Positions 9,768 to 19,851 of a DNA stretch of 48,819 bases are shown piece by piece. The notes under the pieces are model-generated. The model did no database searches. It was not told the DNA's origin and was given only the letters and a program-made list of their open reading frames with translations. The stretch's first letter is position 1; each line of letters starts with the position of its first letter. This stretch comes from Thiocapsa sp. (GTDB lineage Bacteria > Pseudomonadota > Gammaproteobacteria > Chromatiales > Chromatiaceae), in contig NZ_JAJDNA010000062.1 of the NCBI RefSeq assembly GCF_022340925.1, positions 1 through 48,819 of the forward strand, read 5' to 3'. A program made the position numbers and the translations under genes.

Positions 9768-10810
9768 CGGTCGGCTCGGTCTTTGGCATGTCCGAAGACA
9801 CGGGGTTGGGTGTAGTGATCGATCGTCGGGGCGGCGATGTTCATCAGCAAGACCGCGAAGGCGACCGCGTCCGGGTAGCCGCCCCAGGTGCGGATTGCGA
9901 AGACCAGCAAGCCGATCGAGGCCCCGAAGATGAGCTGTCCGTTCTTTGTGGTGCAGGCGCTGACCGGGTCGGTGGCGATGAAGAAGGCCCCCAGGATCGC
10001 CGCACCGCTGAACAGGTGGAAGGCCGGGAAGGGGTGAGTCTCAGGGTCGAGCAACCAGAAGATGCCCGCCGCGATCATCAGGGCGAGCAGCATCGCGGCG
10101 GGGATGTGCCAAGTGATGATGCGTCGCCACAACAGATAGAGCCCGCCCAGCAGGAACCCGTTGGCGACCCACTCCCAGCCGCGGCCGCCGAAGTCGCCCC
10201 ACAGCGGACTCTGCCGGATCTCCTCGATGCGGAGACCCTGATCGAGCTTTCCCCGCATCTCATCCAGGGGGGTCGCTGCCGAGAGGGCGTCCCACTCCAG
10301 GCCTGTCGGCAAGGCGCCGGTGAAGATCAGTCGGAGTGATTCCGCAAACGACAATGGGTGCTCGGCCAGCACGTCGGGGGCCAGCCACGTGGTCATCGCC
10401 ACCGGGTAGGAGACCAGGACGAAGACATAGGCGGCCATGGCCGGGTTGAAAGGGTTGTAGCCGAGTCCGCCGTACAGCTGCTTGACCAGGACGATGGCGA
10501 AGAGCATCCCGAGCAGGGTCATCCACCACGGCAGCGTCGGGGGTACCGAGATCGCGAACAGCACGGCCGTGACCACGGCGCTGTAGTCCCCGATGGCCGG
10601 GGTTACGGGGCGCCGCCGCAGCAGCATGATTGAAGCCTCGGCGGCGACGGCGACCAGCGTGGCGAGGGCGATATTGATCAGCGTGCCCCATCCGAAGAAC
10701 CAGGTCATGACGATAACGCCGGGCACCAGCGCCAACAGGACCTCGAGCATGACGCGGTCGACCCGATACGGCCGGGGTCCGTGCGGGGAGGACACCACTG
10801 GCCCGCTCAT
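9764..10810 (-). CDS. rnfD: Rnf complex subunit RnfD
   Basis: Integral membrane subunit related to NqrB, carrying covalent FMN. The protein has 348 residues and multiple membrane helices (for example VLLALVPGVIVMTWFFGWG and LGAFFIATDPVSACT). The FMN-attachment region reads WDALSAATPLDEMRG; the acceptor Thr is retained although the usual Ser-Gly-Ala-Thr is Ser-Ala-Ala-Thr here. The segment GGLGYNPFNPAMAAYVFVL is characteristic. Four-base overlaps link it to rnfC and rnfG. Confidence 0.95.
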   Translation of the reverse strand: MSGPVVSSPHGPRPYRVDRVMLEVLLALVPGVIVMTWFFGWGTLINIALATLVAVAAEASIMLLRRRPVTPAIGDYSAVVTAVLFAISVPPTLPWWMTLLGMLFAIVLVKQLYGGLGYNPFNPAMAAYVFVLVSYPVAMTTWLAPDVLAEHPLSFAESLRLIFTGALPTGLEWDALSAATPLDEMRGKLDQGLRIEEIRQSPLWGDFGGRGWEWVANGFLLGGLYLLWRRIITWHIPAAMLLALMIAAGIFWLLDPETHPFPAFHLFSGAAILGAFFIATDPVSACTTKNGQLIFGASIGLLVFAIRTWGGYPDAVAFAVLLMNIAAPTIDHYTQPRVFGHAKDRADR

Positions 10811-12378
10811 GCCGATGCCTTCTTGGCCGCGGCGCGCTGCCGCGCGGCGGCGATGGCCGCCTTCTTCGCATCCTGCTCGGACTGTCCTGCCCCTGGGGCG
10901 GCGTCGAGCGACGCCTTCTTCTGACGCAGCCTGGCCTTGCGCTCGCGCTCCTGGCGTTCGAGGCGCGATTGCCTTGCCTCATGGCGTGCGCGTGCCTGTT
11001 GCGCACTGCGTTTCTCCTGCTCGCGCGCCCAGACTTCGTTCTTGGCATACCGATAGTACTGGACAAGCGGGATGTGGCTCGGACAGACCTGCGCGCAGCA
11101 GCCGCACTCGATGCAGTCGAACAGGTGGTAGTCCTGAGCCCGGTCGAGATCCTTTGCCCGGGCGTGCCAATAAAGCTGCTGAGGCAGCAGCTTGGCCGGG
11201 CAGACCTCGGCGCAGCGCCCGCAGCGGATGCAGGCGAGGGCCGGACCCGGGTCGGGCGCCTCCGCCTCGGTCAACGCCAGGATGCAGTTGGCCGATTTGG
11301 TCACGGGCACGTCGGCGCTCGCGAGGTCGAAGCCCATCATGGGTCCTCCGCACACGAGCTTGCGCGGGCGCTCGCGATAGCCGCCGGCGCGTGCGATCAG
11401 CTCCGAGACCGGCGTGCCGATCCGCACCTCGAGGTTTCGCGGCTCGCCAATTGCGCGTCCCGTGACGGTGACGATGCGCGAGATCAGGGGGCGGCCCTCT
11501 AGGACCGCGTCGGCCACGGCCGCCGCGGTACCGACATTCTGGCAGACGATGCCGATCTGCGCCGGGATGGCGTGGCTCGGCACCTCCTTGCCGGTCAGGA
11601 TCCGGATCAGCTGTTTTTCACCGCCGCTCGGGTAGAGGGTCGGGATGGATCGGATCTCGGTATAGCCGCGCATGTCCGTCTCGGCCAGCGCGAAGCGGAG
11701 CGCCTCACAGGCCTCGGGCTTGTTGTCCTCGATCCCGATGAGGATCCGCGCACCTCCGAGCAGATGTCGCATGATCCGGGCACCCGCCAGGATGCTCCCG
11801 GCGCGCTCGCGCATGAGCAGGTCGTCGCAGGTGATGTAAGGCTCACACTCCGCACCGTTGATGATCAGGGTGCGGATCCGATGATCGGTGCTCGGGTTGA
11901 GCTTGACGCTGCTCGGGAAGGAGGCCCCGCCGAGCCCGACCACGCCCGCCCAACGGATGCGCTCGCGAATCTCGGCCGGATCCAGCTGGGGATAGCCCCC
12001 CATCGGCTCTGGCAGCTCGGCCCAGGTGTCCTCGCCGTCGGTCTCAATCACCGCACAGGGTGCCGAGAGGCCGGAGGGGTGGGGCACCGGGTGATCCTCG
12101 ATGGCAACCAGTGTGCCCGAGCTGGATGCGTGGACGCAGGCGCTGACATTCCCGTCGGCAAGCGCCAGCAACTGCCCCTTCAGCACGCGCTCGCCGACCT
12201 GGGCGATGGGGCGTGCCGGCGCGCCGATATGCTGCAGCAAAGGGATGATGAGGCGCCTCGGCAGGGGCGCGCCCTCGACAGCACGCCCGTTGGAGAGGGC
12301 CTTCTCGTCCGGCAGATGGAGACCGCCGTGGAAGGTCCAGAGGCGCCGCCGGCCAATCAGTGGAAGCAGGGCTGCCAT
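10807..12378 (-). CDS. rnfC: Rnf complex subunit RnfC
   Basis: Peripheral NADH/FMN-binding subunit of Rnf, related to NuoF. The protein has 523 residues from the ATG at 12378, which follows a GGAGGAGAC ribosome-binding site; a longer upstream frame to 12414 is unlikely. The glycine-rich motif GLGGASFPSSVKL lies near residue 140. Two 4Fe-4S motifs follow, CIRCGRCAEVCPAKLLPQQ and CIECGCCAQVCPSHIPLVQ. The last 90 residues are a charged Ala/Lys/Arg-rich tail, which is common in gammaproteobacterial RnfC. Confidence 0.96.
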   Translation of the reverse strand: MAALLPLIGRRRLWTFHGGLHLPDEKALSNGRAVEGAPLPRRLIIPLLQHIGAPARPIAQVGERVLKGQLLALADGNVSACVHASSSGTLVAIEDHPVPHPSGLSAPCAVIETDGEDTWAELPEPMGGYPQLDPAEIRERIRWAGVVGLGGASFPSSVKLNPSTDHRIRTLIINGAECEPYITCDDLLMRERAGSILAGARIMRHLLGGARILIGIEDNKPEACEALRFALAETDMRGYTEIRSIPTLYPSGGEKQLIRILTGKEVPSHAIPAQIGIVCQNVGTAAAVADAVLEGRPLISRIVTVTGRAIGEPRNLEVRIGTPVSELIARAGGYRERPRKLVCGGPMMGFDLASADVPVTKSANCILALTEAEAPDPGPALACIRCGRCAEVCPAKLLPQQLYWHARAKDLDRAQDYHLFDCIECGCCAQVCPSHIPLVQYYRYAKNEVWAREQEKRSAQQARARHEARQSRLERQERERKARLRQKKASLDAAPGAGQSEQDAKKAAIAAARQRAAAKKASA

Positions 12379-12391
12379 GCGTCTCCTCCGG

Positions 12392-12967
12392 TCAGGCCGC
12401 CTGGGGGGCCTCATGCTCCGGCGTGGTGGCTCGGGCCGACGACTTGCTGGATGGGTAGGGCCAGCGCCAATGCGGAATGTCCGCTGCGATCGGGACCATC
12501 CGAATGCAATCGACCGGGCAGGGCGGGAGGCACAGCTCGCAGCCCGTACAATCCGCGGCGATCACCCCGTGGAGCTGTTTCGCGGCCCCGACGATCGCGT
12601 CGACCGGGCAGGCCTGGAGGCAGAGTGTACAACCGATGCAGGTCTGCTCGTCGATCACCGCGACCGCGGGCGGCTTCTCGGCGATCTCCAGTGCGACGGG
12701 CTCACGTCCCAGCAAGTCGGCCAGGGCCAGGAGGGTGGCCTCGCCCCCGGGCACGCACTTGTTGATCTCGTCCTCACCCCTGGCGAGTGCCTCCGCGTAG
12801 GGACGGCATCCGGGATGGCCGCACTGCCCGCATTGGGTCTGAGGCAGGAGGGCGTCGATCTGATCGGCGATCGGGTTGCCTTCCACCCGAAAGCGCATCG
12901 CCGAATAGCCGAGCAGGAGACCGAGGGCACAGGACAGGCCGGTCATAGCCAGGATGGCGGTCAGCAC
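12392..12967 (-). CDS. rnfB: Rnf complex subunit RnfB
   Basis: Iron-sulfur subunit that accepts or donates electrons from ferredoxin at the membrane. The protein has 191 residues: one N-terminal membrane helix, a cluster motif in [19 protein letters not shown] with a fourth Cys in INKCVPGG, and two ferredoxin-type motifs, [16 protein letters not shown] and [16 protein letters not shown]. The start is a GTG at 12967; an overlapping ATG is out of frame, and a GGGGAA site lies upstream. The gap to rnfC is 13 bases. Confidence 0.95.
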   Translation of the reverse strand: MLTAILAMTGLSCALGLLLGYSAMRFRVEGNPIADQIDALLPQTQCGQCGHPGCRPYAEALARGEDEINKCVPGGEATLLALADLLGREPVALEIAEKPPAVAVIDEQTCIGCTLCLQACPVDAIVGAAKQLHGVIAADCTGCELCLPPCPVDCIRMVPIAADIPHWRWPYPSSKSSARATTPEHEAPQAA

Positions 12968-12979
12968 ATCGATTCCCCG

Positions 12980-13561
12980 TCAGCTCGACACGAGCCCGGC
13001 GAAACCCATGAAGGCCAACGACATGAGCCCCGCGGTGATGAGTGCGATGGCGCTGCCCTGGAAGGGTTCGGGGACATCCCCCACGGCAACCCGCTCGCGC
13101 ACCGCGGCGAACAGGGTGAGCACCAGGGAGAAGCCGACCGCGGCACCGAAGCCATAGAGGGTCGCCTCGACCAGGCTGCGCTTGGCCTGGAGGTTCAGCA
13201 AGGCGACACCAAGCACGGCGCAGTTGGTCGTGATGAGTGGCAGGAAGATCCCCAGCACCTGATACAGGAGGGGGCTGGACTTGCGCATGACGGTCTCGGT
13301 GAACTGCACGACGGCCGCGATGACCAGGATGAAAGCGATGATGCGCAGATACTCGATGCCCAGCGGTACCAGCAGGTACTGGTTTACGAGCCAGGAGGTG
13401 ATCGAGGAGAGTGTCAGCACGAAGGTGGTCGCCAATCCCATCCCTGCGGCGGTCTCGAGCTTCTTGGACACCCCCATGAAGGGGCAGAGTCCGAGGAACT
13501 TCACCAACACGAAGTTGTTGACCAACACGGTGCCGATAAGGATGAGGGCGTATTCAGTCAT
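12980..13561 (-). CDS. rnfA: Rnf complex subunit RnfA
   Basis: Integral membrane subunit, homologous to RnfE and NqrE. The protein has 193 residues and six helices. The cluster half-motifs are [11 protein letters not shown] near residue 25 and [15 protein letters not shown] near residue 108. It is the first gene of the rnfABCDGE operon, whose promoter should lie in the 161 bases before metG. No nitrogenase genes are visible, so the complex could serve nitrogen fixation elsewhere in the genome, SoxR reduction, or general ferredoxin reduction. Confidence 0.97.
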   Translation of the reverse strand: MTEYALILIGTVLVNNFVLVKFLGLCPFMGVSKKLETAAGMGLATTFVLTLSSITSWLVNQYLLVPLGIEYLRIIAFILVIAAVVQFTETVMRKSSPLLYQVLGIFLPLITTNCAVLGVALLNLQAKRSLVEATLYGFGAAVGFSLVLTLFAAVRERVAVGDVPEPFQGSAIALITAGLMSLAFMGFAGLVSS

Positions 13562-13722
13562 GCTGTCTGCGGGGCGTGCGACCGGAGCTGTGCAAACGCG
13601 GCCAGGGATTGCCGCGGGTGCGAAATCCTCGAAGGATACGCCCCCGGGCCGGATCGCTACAAGATTGGCCGAGGAGGGTTTTGAGGCAACGCGCCGAGCC
13701 GCCGGCGTGCAGCATCCTCGCC

Positions 13723-15777
13723 CTATTTCACCCGCATGCCCGGCTCGGCGCCCGCGTCCGGACTGAGGATGAAGATGTCCTTGCCGCCTGGGCCGGCAGC
13801 CAGAACCATGCCTTCTGAGGTGCCGAAACGCATCTTTCGAGGGGCCAGATTGGCGAGCATCACCGTGAGGCGGCCTTCTAGATCACGTGGGTCGTAGGCG
13901 GCACGAATGCCAGCGAAGACGGTCCTGGTCTCGCCGCCGAGGTCCAACTCGAGTCTCAGAAGCTTATCAGCGCCCGCGACTGGGCCGGCCGAGCGGATGC
14001 GGGCGATCCGGAGGTCGAGCTTGGCAAAGGTCTCGATGTCGACCACAGCGCCGATCGGGTCCCGAGCCAGGTGTGGGTTGGTGGGCTCAATCGCCGATGC
14101 GGGGCGGGCCGCGCTCAGGTCTTCCTTCGAGGCCTCCAGCATCGCGGCGATGTGGGCCGGCTCGACGCGGGTCATCAGGGGCTTGAACGGGGCGATCTCT
14201 CGGTCGAGCAGGGGTTCGGCCAGCGCCGCCCAGGTGAGGGGGCCGATCCGCAGGAAGGACTCCGCATCGGCGGCGGTGCCGGGCAGGATGGGGCGCAGAT
14301 AGCCGATCAGGATGCGGAAGAGATTGAGTCCCAGGGAGCAGACGCCGTGCAGCCGCGCCTCCTGTCCGGCTTGTTTGGCAAGGACCCATGGCGCCTGCTC
14401 GTCGATGTACTGGTTGGCCCGGTCGGCCAGGGCCATGATCTCGCGCACAGCGCGACTGAGCTCGCGCCTCTCGTAGGCGTGGGCGATCGACTCGCCGGCC
14501 TGGACGAACGCGTCGAAGAGTCCCGTGTCGCACAGCGTCGGTGCGAGCCTGCCGGCGAACCGCTTGGTGATGAAGCCGGCGCTGCGGCTGGCGATGTTCA
14601 CGACCTTGCCGACCAGGTCCGAGTTCACCCGTGCGGTGAAGTCCTCCAGGCTGAGGTCGACATCGTCGACGCCCGGGCCCAGCTTGGCCGCGAAGTAATA
14701 GCGCAGGTATTCGGGGTTGAGATGCTCGAGATAGGTCCGGGCCTTGATGAAGGTGCCGCGGGACTTCGACATCTTCTGACCGTCAACCGTCAGGAAGCCG
14801 TGCGCGAAGATGGCGCTTGGTGTGCGGAAATCCGCGCCATGCAGCATGGCTGGCCAGAAGAGGGCATGGAAGTAGATGATGTCCTTGCCGATGAAGTGAT
14901 AGAGCTCGGCCGTCGCGTCCTTGGACCAGAAATGGTCGAAGTCGAGCCCTGCGGCCCGCCCGCGCGGGCTGTCGCAGAGGTTGCGGAAGCTCGCCATGTA
15001 CCCGATCGGCGCATCCAGCCAGACATAGAAGAACTTGCCCGGATGGTCCGGGATCTCGAAGCCGAAATAGGGCGCGTCACGCGAGATGTCCCACTCCTGC
15101 AGACCGGCGGCGAACCACTCGTCGAGCTTGTTGGCGACCTGGGGCTGGAGTCCACCGCCGCGCGTCCAATCCTTCAGCAGGGCCTCGAAGTCGCCCAGAC
15201 GGAAGAAATAGTGGTCCGACTCGCGCTGCTCGGGTACCGCACCGGAGACCGCCGATCGCGGGTTCTTGAGCTCGTTGGGTGAATAGCTGGCCCCGCAGAC
15301 CTCGCAGTTGTCGCCGTACTGGTCGGCTGCCCCGCACTTGGGACACTCTCCCTTGATGAACCGATCGGGCAGGAACATGTGCTCGACCGGGTCGTAGGCC
15401 TGGGTGATCGAGCGCTTGCTGATGTGGCCCTTGTCGCGGTTGCGCGCGTAGATCAGGTTGGCGTAATAGCGGTTCTCAGCCGAGTGGGTGGAGTGGTAGT
15501 TGTCGAAATCGATCCGGAATGCCGCGAAGTCCGCGCGATGCTCCTCGGCGACCCGCGCGATCAGGTCCTCCGGCGTGATTCCCTCATGACGCGCCCGCAG
15601 CATGATCGGGGTGCCGTGCGCGTCGTCCGCGCAGACGTACCAGCAATGATGTCCGCGCATCTTCTGAAAGCGTGCCCAGATGTCCGTCTGGATGTATTCG
15701 AGCAGGTGACCGATATGGATCGGTCCGTTGGCGTAGGGCAGGGCGCTGGTGACGAGGATGTCGCGGATCTCACTCAT
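13723..15777 (-). CDS. metG: Methionyl-tRNA synthetase
   Basis: Class I aminoacyl-tRNA synthetase charging tRNA-Met. The protein has 684 residues, the long bacterial form. The HIGH motif is in [15 protein letters not shown], the KMSKS motif in [13 protein letters not shown], and the zinc knuckle is [21 protein letters not shown] (two CxxC pairs). A C-terminal tRNA-binding/dimerisation domain is present ([15 protein letters not shown] to [13 protein letters not shown]). It is divergent from apbC and close to the rnf operon, an order also seen in pseudomonads. Confidence 0.98.
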   Translation of the reverse strand: MSEIRDILVTSALPYANGPIHIGHLLEYIQTDIWARFQKMRGHHCWYVCADDAHGTPIMLRARHEGITPEDLIARVAEEHRADFAAFRIDFDNYHSTHSAENRYYANLIYARNRDKGHISKRSITQAYDPVEHMFLPDRFIKGECPKCGAADQYGDNCEVCGASYSPNELKNPRSAVSGAVPEQRESDHYFFRLGDFEALLKDWTRGGGLQPQVANKLDEWFAAGLQEWDISRDAPYFGFEIPDHPGKFFYVWLDAPIGYMASFRNLCDSPRGRAAGLDFDHFWSKDATAELYHFIGKDIIYFHALFWPAMLHGADFRTPSAIFAHGFLTVDGQKMSKSRGTFIKARTYLEHLNPEYLRYYFAAKLGPGVDDVDLSLEDFTARVNSDLVGKVVNIASRSAGFITKRFAGRLAPTLCDTGLFDAFVQAGESIAHAYERRELSRAVREIMALADRANQYIDEQAPWVLAKQAGQEARLHGVCSLGLNLFRILIGYLRPILPGTAADAESFLRIGPLTWAALAEPLLDREIAPFKPLMTRVEPAHIAAMLEASKEDLSAARPASAIEPTNPHLARDPIGAVVDIETFAKLDLRIARIRSAGPVAGADKLLRLELDLGGETRTVFAGIRAAYDPRDLEGRLTVMLANLAPRKMRFGTSEGMVLAAGPGGKDIFILSPDAGAEPGMRVK

Positions 15778-16033
15778 GGAGCGGCTCAGGGGTCTCGAAC
15801 GGAGGGCCTCAGTATCTCACGGGCCCTCCTTGCTGGAACAGCGCGGCCTTGCACCCTGGGCCCGGTGCGCGTCTGCGTGGCCTGCGGCCGGCAGGCCCGG
15901 CGATACTTGATTTAACGCCCGTCCATACCAACCGTGGGCGGAAAGTTTGTCGACTCGATTGTACGACCCCGTGCGCATCGACGGCACGAGCCTCGCGCGA
16001 GGACCGGCATCATCATTCACTTTGGAGTACCTC

Positions 16034-17125
16034 ATGCCCGAACCCACGAAAGAAGCCATCGAATCCGCGATCAAGGGCTACACGGAGCCGCACCTCGGTC
16101 GAGATCTGGTGGCGGCGCACTCGATCAAGGACATCGCAATCGAAGGTGATCAGGTCCGCATCAAGGTCGTTTTGGGGTTCCCGGCGAAGGGTGTCCGCGA
16201 AGCGATCGCGGAGGCGGTCAGGGCGGCCGTGCTGAAGGTCGATGGGGTTGGCATGGTCCAGGTCGACGTGAGCTGGGAGATCAGATCCCATTCCGTCCAA
16301 AAATCGCTCAAGCCGATCGACAACGTCAAGAACATCATCGCCGTGGCATCCGGAAAGGGGGGGGTCGGCAAGTCCACGACCGCCGTCAATCTGGCGCTTG
16401 CACTGTCAGCCGAGGGCGCACGCGTCGGGATCCTGGACGCTGACATCTACGGTCCCTCCCAGCCGCGCATGCTGGGTATCACGGGTAAGCCCGAGTCCAA
16501 AGACGGCAATAGCCTGGAGCCCATGAACAGCTATCATCTCCAGGCCATGTCCATCGGCTTCCTCATCGACGAGGAGACGCCGATGATCTGGCGCGGTCCC
16601 ATGGTCACCCAGGCGCTCGAGCAGCTCTTGAATGACACCAACTGGTCCGAGCTGGACTACCTGGTGATCGATCTGCCGCCGGGTACCGGAGACACCCAAT
16701 TGACCCTGGCCCAGAAGGTGCCCGTCTCAGGCGCGGTGATCGTCACCACCCCTCAAGACATCGCCCTCCTGGATGCACGAAAGGGCCTCAAGATGTTCCA
16801 GAAGGTGGAAGTGCCGGTGCTGGGGATCGTCGAGAACATGAGCACCTATATCTGCTCGAGCTGCGGCCACGAGGAGCACATCTTCGGGGAGGGCGGCGGA
16901 GAAAAGATGTCGGAGCAGTACGGCGTCGACCTGCTCGGGTCGCTGCCGTTGAATGGCCATATTCGCGAAGAGACGGACAATGGCCGGCCGACCGTCGTCG
17001 CGCAACCGGAGTCGCGCGTCACCGCCATCTATCGTGAGATCGCGCGCAAGACGGCCGCCAAATTGTCACTCCAAGCAAAGGACTATGCGGCCAAATTCCC
17101 CCGGATCGTGATCCAGAACAACTGA
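16034..17125 (+). CDS. apbC: Iron-sulfur cluster carrier ATPase ApbC/Mrp
   Basis: Cytosolic P-loop ATPase of the Mrp/NBP35 family that carries 4Fe-4S clusters to target proteins. The protein has 363 residues from the ATG at 16034, which is preceded by GGAG; the in-frame extension to 15947 is not needed. An N-terminal MIP18/DUF59 domain covers about residues 1-90. The deviant Walker A ASGKGGVGKSTTAVN lies near residue 105. The cluster-binding CxxC is in YICSSCGHEEHIFGEGGGEK. It is divergent from metG, a conserved gammaproteobacterial arrangement. Confidence 0.96.
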   Translation: MPEPTKEAIESAIKGYTEPHLGRDLVAAHSIKDIAIEGDQVRIKVVLGFPAKGVREAIAEAVRAAVLKVDGVGMVQVDVSWEIRSHSVQKSLKPIDNVKNIIAVASGKGGVGKSTTAVNLALALSAEGARVGILDADIYGPSQPRMLGITGKPESKDGNSLEPMNSYHLQAMSIGFLIDEETPMIWRGPMVTQALEQLLNDTNWSELDYLVIDLPPGTGDTQLTLAQKVPVSGAVIVTTPQDIALLDARKGLKMFQKVEVPVLGIVENMSTYICSSCGHEEHIFGEGGGEKMSEQYGVDLLGSLPLNGHIREETDNGRPTVVAQPESRVTAIYREIARKTAAKLSLQAKDYAAKFPRIVIQNN

Positions 17126-17371
17126 CCCCTGTCGATTGCCAGGGTTGGGTTCGGGAGGCGCACGGGCGCGAGGTCTCGAGCGCTCTCGTGCGGATAGAGG
17201 ATGAAAGACGTCGGCGATGTGCGGGCGGCTTCCAGGCCGGCACGCGCCTCGCGCCCTGGTGACTGTCCGCTTTCGGCGCGGCGTTCCGCAGAGACGCGCG
17301 CCGTCCTGAGCTTGTTGAGGACGGCGGCGCTGGTGTAGCCTTCGCGGCTGTCTGCTGACCCAGAGGGCGCC

Positions 17372-17938
17372 ATGGCCATCAAGTCTGACCGCTGGATCCG
17401 CCGTATGGCCGAGGAGCACGGCATGATCGAGCCCTTCGAGCCGACCCAGGTGCGCGAGGGCGAGCATGGCCGGGTGATCTCCTACGGCACGTCCAGCTAC
17501 GGCTACGACATCCGCTGCGCCGACGAATTCAAGATCTTCACCAACATCAACTCGGCGATCGTCGATCCCAAGAATTTCGACTCCAATAGTTTTGTCGATC
17601 TCAACGCCGGCGTCTGCATCATCCCTCCCAACTCCTTCGCACTCGCCCGCACCGTTGAGTATTTCCGTATCCCGCGCAACGTCCTCACCATCTGTCTCGG
17701 CAAAAGCACCTACGCGCGTTGCGGCATCATCGTCAATGTGACGCCCCTCGAGCCCGAGTGGGAGGGTCATGTCACCCTGGAGTTCTCCAACACCACGCCC
17801 CTCCCGGCGAAGATCTATGCCAACGAAGGGGTGGCCCAGATCCTTTTCTTCGAGTCGGACGAGGTCTGTCAGACCTCGTATAAGGACCGCGGCGGGAAAT
17901 ATCAGGGACAGCGCGGGGTCACCCTGCCCAAGTCATAG
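17372..17938 (+). CDS. dcd: dCTP deaminase
   Basis: Converts dCTP to dUTP for thymidylate synthesis. The protein has 188 residues, the normal length. Family motifs are visible: [39 protein letters not shown] (with the catalytic Glu) and [14 protein letters not shown]. It lies 246 bases after apbC, the usual apbC-dcd order; the gap shows no gene. Confidence 0.97.
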   Translation: MAIKSDRWIRRMAEEHGMIEPFEPTQVREGEHGRVISYGTSSYGYDIRCADEFKIFTNINSAIVDPKNFDSNSFVDLNAGVCIIPPNSFALARTVEYFRIPRNVLTICLGKSTYARCGIIVNVTPLEPEWEGHVTLEFSNTTPLPAKIYANEGVAQILFFESDEVCQTSYKDRGGKYQGQRGVTLPKS

Positions 17939-18025
17939 GGACTGTTGACCATGACCGGTGTCGCGTGCCCCTGACGGGAAACGCCGAATACTCCTAGGAC
18001 CGGCGCGGCTCGCGCCAGCGGGTCT

Positions 18026-19252
18026 TCAGATCGGATCGTCGGCCTCGAGGGCCGGATCGACCGAGGGGCCGGACGCCCGCGAGACGGTGCGGCGCTTGAT
18101 CACCTGTTCATAGAGGTGCAGCATGCGCTCGGCGAGTACCGGCGCCGACCAGGATCTGGCGTGCTCGGCCGCCTCGCGGGCGAGTCGTGCACGCAGCTCG
18201 GAGTCGGTGAGCACGCGGACGGCCTTGTCCGCGAGGTCCCGCTCATCATCGTCGGCGATCAGGGAGCCGCGTCCGCCGGCCAGGACCTCCTTGGTGCCCA
18301 TCACGGCCGTGGAGACGACCGGCACGCCGAGCGCCATGGCCTCCAAGAGGACCAGCCCCTGGGTCTCGGTGCGCGAGGCGAAGACAAAGGCGGCGCCGGC
18401 GCAATAGCAGTCTTCCAGTGAGCCGTCGCGATCGAGATAGCCGGTGAACAGGGTATTGTCGGTGAGGCCCAGACGACGGGTCAGCCTCTCCAAGTGGCGG
18501 CGCGCCGGTCCTTCCCCCGCGATGACCAGGAGGACGTCCGGAATCTGGACCTTGATCCGCGCGAGGGTCCGGAGGATGAGCTCGATATTCTTCTCGAAGG
18601 CCAGGCGACTGACATGGACCAGGACCGGCCGCTCGGCCGGTATGCCCCAACGGGCCCGGAAGCGGCTGCCGTCACCGTCACTGAACCGCCCAAGCTCGAT
18701 CCCGGTCGGGATCACCGCGGCCGGCGTCTTCACCCCGTAGTGCTTTAGGATGTCCAGCATGGCGTGAGATGGCACGGCCAGGGCGTCGACATCGTTGCAC
18801 TGGGCCGCTGAGAAGTACCGGGCCACGCGTTGCATCCAGGCGGTCGGCACAAAGGGGACGTAGTGATGGAGGTACTGCTCGAAAAAGGTGTGATAGCTCT
18901 CGACGACCGGAACGTCCAGGCGTCTGGCCAGGGCAAGACCGGTGTAGTGGGCGAAGAACGGGGTGTGGATGTGCACCAGGTCGTAGCCCCGGCGCGCCAG
19001 GGTCTCATAGTGGCGGCGGATCTCCCGCGGCCGCAGCATGCGGTCCTCCGGGTCGATCGGCAGATAGCGTGAGGGGATGCGCAGGATCTCGAAGGGCTCG
19101 GAAGGGGCCTCTGCGCCGGCGGATGCATAGTCCGGGGCGATCAAGGTGACGCCATGCCCCTTCCCGACGAATTCCCGTGCGAAGGTCTGGATCGACGTCG
19201 ACACGCCGGTGATGCGTGGAAAGTAGACGTCCGAGATCATCAGGAGGCGCAT
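18026..19252 (-). CDS. GT4-family glycosyltransferase
   Basis: Retaining glycosyltransferase with a GT-B fold, using a nucleotide-sugar donor. The protein has 408 residues from the ATG at 19252; an upstream TTG would add nine. The N-terminal domain begins MRLLMISDVYFPRITGVSTS, with the glycine-containing acceptor loop of the family. The C-terminal donor domain has EGPARRHLERLTRRLGL and the EX7E motif ETQGLVLLEAMALGVPVVS. It resembles alpha-mannosyl- or glucosyltransferases that modify membrane lipids or polysaccharides; the substrate cannot be read from sequence. It stands alone, convergent with dcd and divergent from the small secreted protein. Confidence 0.85.
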   Translation of the reverse strand: MRLLMISDVYFPRITGVSTSIQTFAREFVGKGHGVTLIAPDYASAGAEAPSEPFEILRIPSRYLPIDPEDRMLRPREIRRHYETLARRGYDLVHIHTPFFAHYTGLALARRLDVPVVESYHTFFEQYLHHYVPFVPTAWMQRVARYFSAAQCNDVDALAVPSHAMLDILKHYGVKTPAAVIPTGIELGRFSDGDGSRFRARWGIPAERPVLVHVSRLAFEKNIELILRTLARIKVQIPDVLLVIAGEGPARRHLERLTRRLGLTDNTLFTGYLDRDGSLEDCYCAGAAFVFASRTETQGLVLLEAMALGVPVVSTAVMGTKEVLAGGRGSLIADDDERDLADKAVRVLTDSELRARLAREAAEHARSWSAPVLAERMLHLYEQVIKRRTVSRASGPSVDPALEADDPI

Positions 19253-19331
19253 GACGATGGGCTTGCAGGCTTCCGGCAAATCTAGTGATCATACCCCGAG
19301 TGGACCCCGAAGCCCATCCGACGAAGGTCTC

Positions 19332-19730
19332 ATGACGCATTCCGCCCGCCGGCGCTCCGCTCGCATCCGGGGCTGCCTCCTTTTGATCGGCATGACACCC
19401 TGGTGCGCAGCAGTCGCGACCAGTCTCGCCCCAGCTGTCCCGGTCCTCTGGGGGGCCGGAGTCAAGCCCTGCAGCGATTTTCTCATGGCCGCACCTGCCG
19501 ATGGGGCGGCGAACGCGATCGCCGGCGAGGGCTATCGACGCTACCGAGAATGGCTGGCCGGTCTGGTGACCGGGTTGAACCTCGCCACCGGTCGCGATGT
19601 CCTCGCCGGAGCCGATCTCGATGCCGCCCTAACCCGCATCCGGGCCAGCTGCGAGCGTTACCCAAGCGATGATTTTTTCGGTGCAAGTATGCGCTTGGTG
19701 CGGTCTCTGAGTGATGTGGGCTCCGACTGA
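19332..19730 (+). CDS. Small secreted protein of unknown function
   Basis: A 132-residue protein with an Arg-rich N terminus (SARRRSARIRG) and a hydrophobic segment (CLLLIGMTPWCAAVATSLAPAV) that looks like a signal peptide. The mature part has two widely spaced cysteines (VKPCSDFL and RASCERYPSDD), suggesting a periplasmic disulfide. The pattern WLAGLVTGLNLATGRDVL followed by a Cys and YPSDDFFGASMRLVRSL resembles small HdeA/Rap1a-like periplasmic proteins, but this is only an impression. The ATG at 19332 follows GAAGG. It ends 32 bases before the Pho half-sites of pstS1, so it is probably not in the phosphate operon. Confidence 0.6.
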   Translation: MTHSARRRSARIRGCLLLIGMTPWCAAVATSLAPAVPVLWGAGVKPCSDFLMAAPADGAANAIAGEGYRRYREWLAGLVTGLNLATGRDVLAGADLDAALTRIRASCERYPSDDFFGASMRLVRSLSDVGSD

Positions 19731-19762
19731 TGCGCTCGACGACAGGCCATCGTTGGCCCGGT

Positions 19763-19810
19763 CGTCATCGAAATGTCATATCGGGGTCATACAATGACCA
19801 CACTTAACAT
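19763..19810 (+). promoter_or_regulatory. Pho box and -10 of the pstS1 operon
   Basis: Three half-sites like the PhoB consensus CTGTCAT lie exactly 11 bases apart: CGTCATC at 19763, TGTCATA at 19774 and GGTCATA at 19785. The last two form the best pair, with the spacer TCGG. A -10-like TAACAT at 19805-19810 sits one to two helical turns downstream, as in PhoB-activated promoters where the box replaces the -35. The pstS1 start codon follows at 19852. Confidence 0.8.
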
Positions 19811-19851
19811 AGAGAATCCAGGGTCGCTTCCAACCATTCTGGAGATATGTC

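Noticed and set aside
12101..13684. 527-codon plus-strand open frame over rnfC, rnfB and rnfA
   Set aside because: It is antisense to three confidently identified rnf genes; its Gly/Glu/His-rich composition is that of a shadow frame.
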